Notes: generated from the sequence alone by a model not told the origin. Positions 45,745-54,980 are shown, counted from the stretch's first letter. The stretch is 64,000 nucleotides of DNA from Methanosarcina sp. KYL-1 (GCF_024372725.1 NZ_VOUA01000006.1:92686-156685); one strand, 5' to 3'. A program made the numbers and translations.

Positions 45745-45775
45745 TTCAAAACCTCGGTTATACTGACGTCAAAAT

Positions 45776-48700
45776 TTAATTCCAGACACTTGCTCCTACA
45801 TTAATAACTTTATTTATTTGTTCGATTATTTTTTCCCTGTACATTAAAACGTCTTTAAGAGGCCTTTTTCCATAGTGTGCATCCCCGTTTCGATACCAAG
45901 AAACTATAGCACATGCTTCTGCAATTGTATACCATTCTTCCTTAAACATGAAATTTCTTATGAACTCATAGGAATCTCTGACATAAGGATTATTAATGGA
46001 TTCAATGTCTGAACAAAAAGCATCATTTATCAGACCTTTCCAGGCGCCCAAATTAATTGTCTTTTTATTTGCCCCCAAGAGACCTTTCAATTCAAATGGA
46101 ACTTTCTTGATGTGCCTTGCCATATTAATCTTCCAATAAATATCAGGAACGGGCTCACCATGTTTATTAAATATCCCTCCTCGCAACTTTTTTGAAAAGT
46201 TGTCATGCAAATATGTCTCAAGCCCCTTTCCATATTCTACAAAAGCTAATGAAAAATCAAAGTCTCTGTTTTTTCTTTGCTGCACTCCATCCAGAACGAT
46301 TTCTTCTGCCGTATTAAAAAGATCAATAACTTCTTTATTGTTAATTTTACTTAGGGTTATGACATCTTTGGAGAAAATTTCATAGATTCCCCTTAGTTCT
46401 TTGTATCGCTTTAACTTCCAATCAGAATCGTGAACCCCTTTCGAATTATTGTATTTTTCAAGCTTGCTTATGGCACACTCGATAGCCTCATATGCTTTTT
46501 TGAATTCACGTTTTCTAGCATAAAAGACTGAAATTTTATGCCAGGCTGAAGAACAGAAAAAGAGGTATTCCACAGAATTATTCTTTTCCTCAAATGAAAT
46601 CCTCACGATTTCATTCAAGATATTTTCTGATTCCGCAAAATCCTCATCAAGATATCTTAAGTAAGCTTTTTCTTCAAGTAAAGCGACCTTAACCAGTTCG
46701 TTCTTTTCAATGCCAAGGCCTCTTTCAATCAGGTGACTTGCCTCAACTGTTAACCCGAATTCGTTGAACTGCTCAACTGCCATAACATGGCAGTTCTTTC
46801 GATATTCATCTTCATTTTTGATTGTTGAATTCACCTTGTCTATAATGAAATAAAGAACCTCGTAGAATACATCTTTATTATTGAAACAGATCAATTCATC
46901 CCTGCAGATTTCAAAAAGGTCCCGGCAGCGATCAGAAAATGTTTCCTCATGACTGCTCAAATCAAGTGCCCTTCCAAGCTCTCCGACCCCACCCCTTATG
47001 TCACAGGCTTTGAGCAGGACAAGCCCCAGGAGACAGTGGGCTCTGAAAAGCACTTCTTCTTCACCCGAATCATTAAGAATTTCTCTCAGGATACGTTCCG
47101 CTCTTTCTAAGTCATCAAGGACATAATAGCATCTTGAACATTCAAGTTTGAGCCTCTGTACGACATCATGAAGTTCAAGGACTTCCCGGCTAGTTCCAAA
47201 TTTTACATCTTCTTTCCTGCCAATTATTTCAAGCTCTTTTATTGTACCTTTCAGGTGAATTATACTCCTTCTTGGTTCAATAGTAGTGGGTGTTATAGAA
47301 GATAGGTCAAAGACAATTCTTGGACGGACATTCGAGGCTTCCAGTATCATTCTTATTTGTTCCTTTTTCCCAGAAGGATTACACTGGAGATCTCTACCGT
47401 CCTCATATACTGTAACGAGGTCCGCCCATCCTTTGTCAAGAAGGCCTGAAGGGTGGGGGGAAGTCGTATCAATGTCACTTATATTTTTTAGTGCACAAGA
47501 CTTCATATGGATAACCCATTCTTGAGCACATTTTTCTCTTGTCCAACCGTCTTTTAATCCGAGTAAAGTGAAGACTTCCTCATTCATATCTTCTTCAATG
47601 GTATCGACCACACTATCCTCATAGCTGTCAGCAAGCTCCACAAGCACGCGGAGAAATCTTAATTTCAACAAGTCCTGGTGGCCACTGAAGTAAGAAGCCA
47701 GTTTATAATGGATGAGAATTCTCTTTGGGATTGAAAAGCTTTGAAGTTCTTGATATAGTTTTTCAAAACATTCATTTGCCTTATGTTTATTTTTCAGATG
47801 GCAATACATAACCGCCATATTTGAAAGTTCCAGATACCGGACAAAACAAGGTTCTGTGCAGAGTTTTACGAATCTTCCCTGTCTGAAGCTACCAAAGATT
47901 CGTGTGAATTTTCTCAATGTGTTGGAAACTCTGGTGCCTGAAGTGAAAGAGTTTGCAATAGAATAAGCCTTTTCAAAATAATTGAGTGAAAGTGGATATT
48001 CGTTGCTTTCCTGATAAATTTCTGCAATCCATGAAGTGCAAAGGTACTTCAAATATTGGTAATCCGTATTTTTCAGGACAGTATCAAAAATACGTATGGA
48101 ACTTTGATAATCTCTCTCCTCATATAACTTTCTGGCTTCGTTGTATGCCAGACAATGTAAAAGGCTTTCTTTTCCGAAAAGATTCAAATTCGTACCTGAA
48201 ATACAGATGTCAAGGTCATCACAGTACCTGTTCAAAAGCTCGATTTTTTGATCTTCACCAAGGGACCTGAACCAGAAGAATTGAGAAATGAAAATAGAGT
48301 CCATATAAAACTTCAAAAATTTCGCAATATCTCTGTCTTCGTGACCTTCAATGAATCCATATTTTTCAAGTAAAGTTTTTATTTTGAAGATAAATTCAGG
48401 CCTGAAATTCAAAAATGCAAAAAAAGGAGCAGAAATATTCTTTTTATCTCCACCATAGAGCTGCCGGAAGTAAGGTTTTATGTTTTCGTAGAGGAACTTT
48501 GTCTGAATTCTGGAATTTCCGGATTCTGTATACGCTAATACTCTCTTTTTCTCCTGTTCATGGATAAGCCGACCCCAATCATCTTCTTCAGCACAATCCT
48601 TTCCGAAGTGTTTCCTTGAGTAATTCGTTAATCCTTCAGAGCAATGGTCATATACTCCGCCCCAGCTAAAAGGTGAATCTTCCTGCCATCTAACAGATAT

Positions 48701-49225
48701 CCATCGGTTAATGTCCTTAATGGATTCCAGAGCAGCAAGAAGGTCCTCTTCTTCATCTCTGCTGGCCTGGGAGAATAATTTCCAGTAGTAATCGTTATCT
48801 CTAAAGTTGTTTAATTCTACGCCGTGAGATAGAGCTTTAATTAACTCATCAATCGTTCTGTCATCCTCGAATTCTGATGTAAATAAATTCCCTGATGATT
48901 TTAAATCCGCCGAAGGGTTTGAACTGGCAAACATGGGGTGGTCTCTTAAATGTTTTTCAAGGAGAACATACTGAATATAGGCAAGCACATCTTTGAGATC
49001 AAAATTTTCCTGCTCAATGCGCTTACAAACATACAGGCTAAAATATGGGTCATGAAGGATTCTCATTAGGAATAAACCGTTGAGCAACATTTGCCTGTGC
49101 ACACTATTTTTGCTTTGACTGTTTCCTGACTTTAAGTCATTTGTGTTTTTCAGTTCAACCTCAAGGTAATACCTCTCCCTTAAAAATTGTTCAAATTTTT
49201 CAGGTAATATCCTTGTCCCTATCAT
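45776..49225 (-). CDS. 1149-residue TPR protein with C-terminal HEPN-like domain
   Basis: It starts with about 350 residues of helical sequence I do not recognise, then many TPR-like helical pairs (for example SSIRIFDTVLKNTDYQYLKY, YPLSLNYFEKAYSIAN, FKKAYEAIECAISKLEKY). The last about 160 residues look like a HEPN domain: FSLAFVEYGKGLETYL as first helix and WYRNGDAHYG, giving R1112-N-x3-H1117, the canonical RNxxxH ribonuclease motif. It may therefore be a sensor-effector that cleaves RNA. Its start overlaps the stop of the second viperin as ATGA, so the two are translationally coupled. The AT-rich composition matches the rest of the operon. Viral sensing by the TPR part is inference. Confidence 0.75.
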   Translation of the reverse strand: MIGTRILPEKFEQFLRERYYLEVELKNTNDLKSGNSQSKNSVHRQMLLNGLFLMRILHDPYFSLYVCKRIEQENFDLKDVLAYIQYVLLEKHLRDHPMFASSNPSADLKSSGNLFTSEFEDDRTIDELIKALSHGVELNNFRDNDYYWKLFSQASRDEEEDLLAALESIKDINRWISVRWQEDSPFSWGGVYDHCSEGLTNYSRKHFGKDCAEEDDWGRLIHEQEKKRVLAYTESGNSRIQTKFLYENIKPYFRQLYGGDKKNISAPFFAFLNFRPEFIFKIKTLLEKYGFIEGHEDRDIAKFLKFYMDSIFISQFFWFRSLGEDQKIELLNRYCDDLDICISGTNLNLFGKESLLHCLAYNEARKLYEERDYQSSIRIFDTVLKNTDYQYLKYLCTSWIAEIYQESNEYPLSLNYFEKAYSIANSFTSGTRVSNTLRKFTRIFGSFRQGRFVKLCTEPCFVRYLELSNMAVMYCHLKNKHKANECFEKLYQELQSFSIPKRILIHYKLASYFSGHQDLLKLRFLRVLVELADSYEDSVVDTIEEDMNEEVFTLLGLKDGWTREKCAQEWVIHMKSCALKNISDIDTTSPHPSGLLDKGWADLVTVYEDGRDLQCNPSGKKEQIRMILEASNVRPRIVFDLSSITPTTIEPRRSIIHLKGTIKELEIIGRKEDVKFGTSREVLELHDVVQRLKLECSRCYYVLDDLERAERILREILNDSGEEEVLFRAHCLLGLVLLKACDIRGGVGELGRALDLSSHEETFSDRCRDLFEICRDELICFNNKDVFYEVLYFIIDKVNSTIKNEDEYRKNCHVMAVEQFNEFGLTVEASHLIERGLGIEKNELVKVALLEEKAYLRYLDEDFAESENILNEIVRISFEEKNNSVEYLFFCSSAWHKISVFYARKREFKKAYEAIECAISKLEKYNNSKGVHDSDWKLKRYKELRGIYEIFSKDVITLSKINNKEVIDLFNTAEEIVLDGVQQRKNRDFDFSLAFVEYGKGLETYLHDNFSKKLRGGIFNKHGEPVPDIYWKINMARHIKKVPFELKGLLGANKKTINLGAWKGLINDAFCSDIESINNPYVRDSYEFIRNFMFKEEWYTIAEACAIVSWYRNGDAHYGKRPLKDVLMYREKIIEQINKVINVGASVWN

Positions 49226-50025
49226 ACCTGTACCTCTATCTTTATCGTTCCTTTAAGGTTCTTGATAATCCCTTCTGGAGTTAATACAAAGTAAGAATTT
49301 AAAATATCTTCTTCATTTTTAAAATAAGGTTCTGTACCGCACCTGAGCCTCACATGGCTGTGTTTTCGGACAAACTCCTGAAATGCAGCTTCGTCAACCT
49401 TTTCAGAAATGTACTCTGTATTCCGAAATTCTCGGGGGAGAATTTGATAAACATTCCACCTGTGAGGGTCAAGTCTTTTGATCAGAGCGCGTAAATTTTC
49501 CTGGCAGTTCTTTTTTGTGACGATTGTGTTAATGGCCAGTTTTAGCCCCTGTTCATGAATGAGGTCAGCAAGTTCCAGAGCATAGCTTACGTGATTCTCG
49601 GCCCCGCATCTAAGTTCCTTTTCTAGCAGATTGCTGAGAGAATCAATCGGAATAGTGATACCTTTTGCATATCTGGAAATGGATAGTATATTCTCCTTGT
49701 TTAAATTTGAACCATTTGTTGTGACCCACACCGAAAAACCACTTTCTCTGGCAATCTTCAGAATTTCATGGAAAAGAGGGTGCATCAGAGGATCTCCACC
49801 TACCAAATTCAGGCATTCCACCTTTAATCCATCAAAATCAATTTTTTTGATCCCGTCAAGGAGATCATGCGCCTGTTCCGGGCTTTTTACCTCCCTGTCG
49901 ATCTTGTTACATAATTTATGCACAGAACAAAACTTACAATTATAATTACACCTTAAGGTAATTTGCCAGTTTAGAGTTTTTATGTGCGGTACATTTTTCC
50001 TTAAATTTTCTGAACCAACAAGCAT
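49222..50025 (-). CDS. Second viperin-like radical SAM protein, shortened and with altered substrate residues
   Basis: CxxxCxxC at C26, C30 and C33 (RCNYNCKFC) and overall order match viperin: LNLVGGDPLMHPLF, VTTNGSNLNKEN, IDSLSN, INTIVTKKNCQENL and LDPHRWNVYQIL. Compared with the first viperin and vertebrate viperin, two positively charged residues expected to hold the NTP triphosphate are lost: Lys in KxN becomes A164, and RWK becomes RWN (N191). The C-terminal RGGxYxW lid motif is missing, since the protein stops after 267 residues. The start at ATG 50025 is favoured by AGAGGGTG; the TTG at 50043 lies upstream of it. It ends in an ATGA overlap with the TPR-HEPN gene. It may use another substrate or be regulatory. 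Confidence 0.82.
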   Translation of the reverse strand: MLVGSENLRKNVPHIKTLNWQITLRCNYNCKFCSVHKLCNKIDREVKSPEQAHDLLDGIKKIDFDGLKVECLNLVGGDPLMHPLFHEILKIARESGFSVWVTTNGSNLNKENILSISRYAKGITIPIDSLSNLLEKELRCGAENHVSYALELADLIHEQGLKLAINTIVTKKNCQENLRALIKRLDPHRWNVYQILPREFRNTEYISEKVDEAAFQEFVRKHSHVRLRCGTEPYFKNEEDILNSYFVLTPEGIIKNLKGTIKIEVQV

Positions 50026-50103
50026 TGTGCACCCTCTCAGCAAAAAAGAAAATAATTTAAAATTTATAAAATGAAGCTCTTCTTCGGGAAATAAAGGAAA
50101 ACA

Positions 50104-50685
50104 TTAAATCTCCCTGAAAAGAAGCCGGTTCAGGTTTTCAATGGCTTTTTCGTCCGTCTGGATTATATGGAGATTTATCCCATGTTCTTCTGCCACCGTA
50201 TATGCTGTTTCCCGCTCAAACCCAAGTTCCTTTTCTATAATTTCCTGATCAACGATCCTCTTTTTTCTGGTGTCTTTTATTCTGTACTGATAGACTTTTT
50301 CCGGCGTTGAGTCCAGCAAAACCAGGTCCGTGTAAAACTCGTAGTCCCTGTGGGTAAATATGTTATCGATGTATCCCGTTTTCAGGTTATAGACCGTGAG
50401 ATGGGAATCGACAAGGAGATGTTTGCCGGTAGAAATCTGGATTTTGTTCAATCTTTCATTTATTTTTAATCTGTAGGCGTACTTCTCTTCTTCGGGCAAA
50501 AATTCGAAGCCTGAGTAGGCTTCTTCACCCATTATTTCTCTAAGGACGTCAGACCCTGAAATACAATGGACTTCGGGATTCTGCGGCTTTACTTTATTCA
50601 GCAGGCTTGTTTTTCCTGTTCCCCTTATGCCGGTAAAGCAAAAACGCCTCAGTGAATTGAAATTTTTATAAGAATTTTCACTCAT
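50104..50685 (-). CDS. P-loop nucleotide kinase of the viperin operon
   Basis: Walker A GIRGTGKTSLL (residues 19-29), a lid-like stretch RIKDTRKKRIVDQE and an Asp in LLVDSHLTVYN fit a small NMP-kinase-like ATPase (adenylate kinase/AAA_18 type) of 193 residues. ATG 50685 follows GGTGGGTGATT, 15 bases after the viperin stop. In vertebrates viperin is paired with the kinase CMPK2, and prokaryotic viperins often have kinase neighbours, so this enzyme probably supplies the NTP that viperin dehydrates. The exact nucleotide is unknown. Confidence 0.85.
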   Translation of the reverse strand: MSENSYKNFNSLRRFCFTGIRGTGKTSLLNKVKPQNPEVHCISGSDVLREIMGEEAYSGFEFLPEEEKYAYRLKINERLNKIQISTGKHLLVDSHLTVYNLKTGYIDNIFTHRDYEFYTDLVLLDSTPEKVYQYRIKDTRKKRIVDQEIIEKELGFERETAYTVAEEHGINLHIIQTDEKAIENLNRLLFREI

Positions 50686-50699
50686 AATCACCCACCTTC

Positions 50700-51635
50700 T
50701 TACATATTTGCCTGTAACATTTCTGGGGGGAATTCTGGCCTGATTTTTTCATTTATTTCCCTTTTTGTTCCCGTAGTTGTCAGGTCAGCCCATTCGTACA
50801 GTCCCCCTCTATTCACGTACTTCTCAATATTTATCACACTGGTCTGTTTTTCCAGAAACTCCTCAAATTCAAAAGTGCCGTATGAACCACCCTCATTTGA
50901 GATCACTTTCCCGGAAGGAGAAAGTATGAAGTAGGACCCTATCATATCCTCGTTTGATTCAAAAACAGGCTTTTCTCCCCCTATCAGGCTTATGTGCTCA
51001 TGTCTCTTCGTAAAATTCTGGAATTCGCTGTCTGTAACTGCAAGTTCTCTCACACAGCCATCGTTCTGCCCCTCGATGTGCAGCATCTGGAATACTTTCC
51101 ATCTGTGAGGCTTCAGCCGCTGGATTAAGGGTTCCATATTCTCTTTGCAGGTTGGTTTTGTTACAGTTGTATTTACTTTCAACTTGATCCCGTATTCATG
51201 GACAAGGTCGGCCACTTCGACTGCATGGCTTACATGATGGCCCATGCCTCTCCCCAGTCTTGCTTCTTTCAGATTGCTTACAGAGTCAACTGATACCCCT
51301 ACCCAGTCAACATACTTTGCAATCCTGTGGATGTTTTTTTCGTTGATCATTGACCCATTTGTTACAATAGAAACTACGAACCCCATTTCATGGGCAGCTT
51401 GTAAAAGTTCATAAAAAAGTGGATGTAAAAAAGGTTCACCACCAACAAAGTTTATTTTTTCAATGTCAATTACATCAGTTCTGAAGGCTTTCAATTTTGA
51501 AAGAACAGAACAAGCCTCCTTCATGTCAAGGATTTCCCTGTCAAGTTTCTGGACGTAGCAGAATCTGCATTTATAGTTGCATTTTGTTGTGATATGCCAG
51601 TTAACCGAACGAATTCTTTTATCCCCTATCATCAT
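50700..51635 (-). CDS. Prokaryotic viperin (pVip), ddhNTP synthase
   Basis: Radical SAM enzyme with C19, C23 and C26 (KCNYKCRFC). Strong viperin features: INFVGGEPFLHPLF, SIVTNGSMI, VSVDSVSN, KLKVNTTVTK (K153, N155), RWKVFQMLHIEGQND (R178, K180) and the C-terminal lid NRGGLYEW. These parallel vertebrate viperin, which makes chain-terminating ddhCTP; prokaryotic members make ddhCTP, ddhUTP or ddhGTP and block phage transcription. The 311-residue length is normal. There is no ribosome site before ATG 51635, but a TATA-like CTTAAATAC lies about 25 bases upstream, so the message may be leaderless. It is the first gene of the leftward operon. Confidence 0.93.
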   Translation of the reverse strand: MMIGDKRIRSVNWHITTKCNYKCRFCYVQKLDREILDMKEACSVLSKLKAFRTDVIDIEKINFVGGEPFLHPLFYELLQAAHEMGFVVSIVTNGSMINEKNIHRIAKYVDWVGVSVDSVSNLKEARLGRGMGHHVSHAVEVADLVHEYGIKLKVNTTVTKPTCKENMEPLIQRLKPHRWKVFQMLHIEGQNDGCVRELAVTDSEFQNFTKRHEHISLIGGEKPVFESNEDMIGSYFILSPSGKVISNEGGSYGTFEFEEFLEKQTSVINIEKYVNRGGLYEWADLTTTGTKREINEKIRPEFPPEMLQANM

Positions 51636-51743
51636 GTATTAAAAAATTCAGATAAGTATTTAAGAGGTTGCTGAAATAAAACCAATATTGAGAAATAATT
51701 TCTTTTATTAAGAAACAATTTTAGGAATTGGGAAGTTAAAAAG
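51636..51743. promoter_or_regulatory. Divergent promoter between viperin operon and CARF regulator
   Basis: 108 AT-rich bases separate the two starts. CTTAAATAC (minus strand, about 51655-51663) suits a viperin TATA box. Inverted near-repeats AATAATTTCTTTTATTAAGAAA (about 51693-51714) contain TTTCTT...AAGAAA and could be an operator for the divergent CARF-HTH protein. Confidence 0.45.
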
Positions 51744-52505
51744 ATGTCAGATCCCCAGAAAGAGCATATCCATTTCATAAGTGCAGGCGAAAGTATTGGA
51801 AGCACTTTCAAGAAAACAATAAAAGATTCAGGTTATCCAATAACCAGAGCTGTTGTTATTGTTGAGGGTGATATTCTTATCGAAAAAAAAGAAGATGATG
51901 ATTACAGGAAAAGTACAAAACAAAAGATTCGGGACGCAATAAATGAAGTGAAGTATCTATGCGAATATTTTGAAATTGAATTTGAACTAAAAGAAATCCC
52001 ACAGATTTCATCAAACCTTTCACTGAATAGTGTAAGAGATTCAGTTCTTGAGATTTTGGAGATCTATCCGGGCTCCAAATATTATTTCAACATATCAGGT
52101 GGAGGAAAAATACTTTCAATCGGCCTGTTTTTGATGTCTTTGTGGGTAGAGGGAATATCATATCATGTTGACCGCTTAAATCATTTCCAGAAATTATCCG
52201 TTCCCAAAATGCATGTTAAAGATATATCGAAAAATCCGAATTATGTGTACATCATGGAAATAATAAGTAAATCCTCCAGAAGACCAATCCCCAGAAAGGA
52301 ATTACTGGGAAAGTTCAAAGCCAAAAAAGGGGATAATAATACGGAAAAAGAGTTTGGAGGAATTTTAACAAAACATGTTGCAAATTTAATTAATTGGGGC
52401 CTTGTCAGGGAAAGTTTCGTAAAAGGAAACAAAAAGGAAAAAGAATATGACCTGACAGATGATGGAATATTTGCCTTGAATTTCATAAAATTACAGAGCC
52501 AATGA
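51744..52505 (+). CDS. CARF-like winged-HTH regulator (DUF6293-like)
   Basis: The N-terminal Rossmann-like part (HIHFISAGESIGSTFKKTI) and the block YYFNISGGGKILSIGLFLMS (NISGGGK at residues 116-122) match the ligand loop of CARF domains (usually NxTGGTK). Residues about 165-250 form a winged HTH (RPIPRKELLGKF; GGILTKHVANLINWGLVRES; KEYDLTDDGIFALNFI). Such proteins bind cyclic oligoadenylates or related nucleotides and control nearby genes. It is divergent from the viperin operon and shares its 108-base promoter, so it is the likely regulator. No cOA-making Cas10 or other CRISPR gene is in the window, so the ligand is open and could be a nucleotide made by the operon. Confidence 0.82.
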   Translation: MSDPQKEHIHFISAGESIGSTFKKTIKDSGYPITRAVVIVEGDILIEKKEDDDYRKSTKQKIRDAINEVKYLCEYFEIEFELKEIPQISSNLSLNSVRDSVLEILEIYPGSKYYFNISGGGKILSIGLFLMSLWVEGISYHVDRLNHFQKLSVPKMHVKDISKNPNYVYIMEIISKSSRRPIPRKELLGKFKAKKGDNNTEKEFGGILTKHVANLINWGLVRESFVKGNKKEKEYDLTDDGIFALNFIKLQSQ

Positions 52506-52590
52506 ATTCTATGGAATAAATATTAAAACCTGTTTTACCATTGAGCTCATAACACCCAGCTTAAAAAACCCCTAAAAAAAGGTTAGAAAA

Positions 52591-53757
52591 ATGATAATCC
52601 TCGACCACCCCTACGTCTCCGAATTTTTACTTGATACTGCCGAAGCCCTTCAGATCCCCGTTTTGAAAAACGATGTGGCAGTTGGGCTGAGTGCGGGAAA
52701 AAAGCTCAGGCTCCTTGAGGAAGCCGAGTTTGTAGAACTTATGAAAACGAGGGGCAGCTGCCCGCTTTATTCAAACTCCGAAGACTCCATCGGCTGGATA
52801 GCTGAAAACCTGGGGTTTACGGGGCTGCCTGAAAAGATCGAATTCTTCAAGAACAAGGTCAAGTTCAGGGAACTGCTGCAGAGGATATACCCCGACTTTT
52901 ACTTCCGGGGCGTGGAATTCGGGAAACTGGACGAGGTCCGGGTTGAAGAGATTGAAAAGCCTTTCATCATAAAGCCGGCTGTGGGGTTTTTCAGCCTCGG
53001 GGTGCACAAGGTTTCCGCCGATGAGGAATGGGCTTCCGTCCTGCAGAGCATAAGGGAAGAAGTTGAGGAGATCAGGGGACGCTACCCGGTGCAGGTCCTT
53101 GATGCGGGGCAGTTCATTATCGAGGGAAATATCGAAGGGGACGAATTTGCGGTTGATGCTTACTTCAACAGCGAGGGAAGGCCCGTGGTCCTCAATATCT
53201 TCAAGCACATCTTTTCTTCGGAAAGCGATGTCAGCGACAGGGTTTACTTTACTTCGAAGGAGGTCATAGAAACTTACCGGGAAACGGTTGAAGACCTTTT
53301 GAAGGAAATCGGGAAACTGGCAGGGCTCAAGAATTTCCCGCTTCACATCGAGCTCCGGGTGGGAGAGGACCGGCGGATCCAGCCAATCGAGCTTAACCCC
53401 ATGCGTTTTGCGGGCTGGTGCACGACGGACATCGCATATTTCGCATACGGGATTAACACCTACAGGTACTTCCTGGAACAGCTTGAGCCGGACTGGGAGA
53501 AGATCCTCGAAGGCAGGGAAGGGAAGAACTACTGCCTGATCGTGCTGGACAAGCCGGCTGGCCTTGATATGAAGGACGTGAAAGTCTTCGATTACGAAAA
53601 GCTGCTTTCGGATTTCGAAAAGCCCCTGGAACTCAGGAAAGTCGATTATGGGAAATACGGCTTCTTCGGGTTCCTGTTTGCGGAAAACCGTGCGGAGAAA
53701 TGGGGAGAGATCGAGAGGATTTTGAAGTCGGATTTGAAGGAATATATTACTTTGTAA
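52591..53757 (+). CDS. ATP-grasp enzyme
   Basis: Blocks KPFIIKPAVGFFSLGVHKV (ATP-binding Lys), FIIEGNIEGDEFAVDAYF and IELNPMRFAGWC (metal-binding Glu/Asn) are ATP-grasp hallmarks; the length is 388 residues. This fold ligates a carboxylate to an amine or thiol; the substrate is not evident. It stands alone downstream of the CARF gene and, unlike that island, has the richer GC content of housekeeping genes. Confidence 0.88.
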   Translation: MIILDHPYVSEFLLDTAEALQIPVLKNDVAVGLSAGKKLRLLEEAEFVELMKTRGSCPLYSNSEDSIGWIAENLGFTGLPEKIEFFKNKVKFRELLQRIYPDFYFRGVEFGKLDEVRVEEIEKPFIIKPAVGFFSLGVHKVSADEEWASVLQSIREEVEEIRGRYPVQVLDAGQFIIEGNIEGDEFAVDAYFNSEGRPVVLNIFKHIFSSESDVSDRVYFTSKEVIETYRETVEDLLKEIGKLAGLKNFPLHIELRVGEDRRIQPIELNPMRFAGWCTTDIAYFAYGINTYRYFLEQLEPDWEKILEGREGKNYCLIVLDKPAGLDMKDVKVFDYEKLLSDFEKPLELRKVDYGKYGFFGFLFAENRAEKWGEIERILKSDLKEYITL

Positions 53758-53981
53758 GAGATTTACTGCCTATGAGATGGAACCCTCAGTTTAGATTCTC
53801 TCAACGAGTAAGGGCCACTGAAAGAGCTGAAAACACTGAAATTAGATTTGAAAGATAGATTGCTTCCTGAACCCGGTTAAGAAACTTTGTTTCCAAAAGT
53901 ATATGCTTCCTCCGAACCGTTGGTAAATTTAAAATTAAATAAAAATCACTGGATTAAAAAGTCCAGATACGGGTGATACCA

Positions 53982-54695
53982 ATGATGAGCTTAACAGGCC
54001 AAACAGCAATCGTAACAGGAGGAGGCAGGGGGATCGGAAGGGCGGTCTGCCTGTCGCTGGCAAAAGAGGGAGCAAATATAGTCATTGTGGCAAGGCACAG
54101 GGAAGAAATCGAAGAAACAGCAAGGATGGTCAAAAACATAGGGACCAGAGCCCTTGTGATCCAGGCAGATGTCCGGAACGAAGCAGACGTCAGGGATATG
54201 ATCCTGACTACTATAGAGAAATGCGGCAGGCTGGATATCCTTGTGAATAATGCGGGGATTGCCCACAGAAAACCGATTGAAGAGACATCTCTTAAGGAAT
54301 ACGAAGAGGTGATGGACACGAACGTTAAGGGTGTGTTCCTCTGCTCGAAACATGCAATCCCCTATCTGTCAAAAAGTGATAACGGAAAGATCATCAATAT
54401 TTCATCCGGGGGAGGAAAACACGGGCTTTCAGACCTTTCCGTCTACTGCGCCTCCAAGTTTGCAGTGAACGGGATGACCGAAGCCCTCGCCTCAGAACTG
54501 AGCGGAAGGGTCATGGTCTACTCCGTCTGTCCCGGGGCGGTGGACACGGAGATGTACCGTTCCATTTTCGGGGACAGGCCCGCGCTTAAGCCGGATCATG
54601 TTGCCGAAAAAGTCCTGGAACTGTCTCTTCCTGAGTCAAACGTAATTTCAGGCTCGATAATCGAGGTCTATGCGCCGCCGGTCCCGCTGCTCTGA
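53982..54695 (+). CDS. Short-chain dehydrogenase/reductase, copy 1
   Basis: NAD(P)-binding TGGGRGIGR, NNAG, catalytic Ser in NISSGGGKHG and YCASK identify a classical SDR of 237 residues. Start MMSLTGQTAIV at 53982, because GGTGAT (53972-53977) is the ribosome site and GTG 53973 lies inside it. A paralog follows at 54981. The upstream regions of both share AGAAACT-TG-TTCCAAAA-TATAT, so gene and promoter were duplicated together. Substrate unknown. Confidence 0.9.
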   Translation: MMSLTGQTAIVTGGGRGIGRAVCLSLAKEGANIVIVARHREEIEETARMVKNIGTRALVIQADVRNEADVRDMILTTIEKCGRLDILVNNAGIAHRKPIEETSLKEYEEVMDTNVKGVFLCSKHAIPYLSKSDNGKIINISSGGGKHGLSDLSVYCASKFAVNGMTEALASELSGRVMVYSVCPGAVDTEMYRSIFGDRPALKPDHVAEKVLELSLPESNVISGSIIEVYAPPVPLL

Positions 54696-54980
54696 TTGCT
54701 AAAAAAGGATACACTCCTAATTTGTGTGGCCGGTAATGCCCGGGTTTATGCGGCCATCGGTGCTGAGGTATCCTGAAATGAGCAGGTTTTTGAGGGTTGA
54801 TTTTTTTCCCTTTCATTCCGGTTTCACTTACTAATTTTTCCCTTTCATTCCGGTTTCACTTACTAATTTTCAAGAGAATCAAGGTCCTGCATGTAATATT
54901 TGCAAATTGGAACCCTTTTCAGAAACTCTGCTTCCAAAACTATATCCCCCATCTCCCGATTATTAAATAAAGTGACTTCT

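Noticed and set aside
49222..50025. PqqE/SPASM-type peptide-modifying radical SAM enzyme
   Set aside because: No C-terminal SPASM cysteines, and the blocks follow viperin order closely; no precursor peptide gene is seen.
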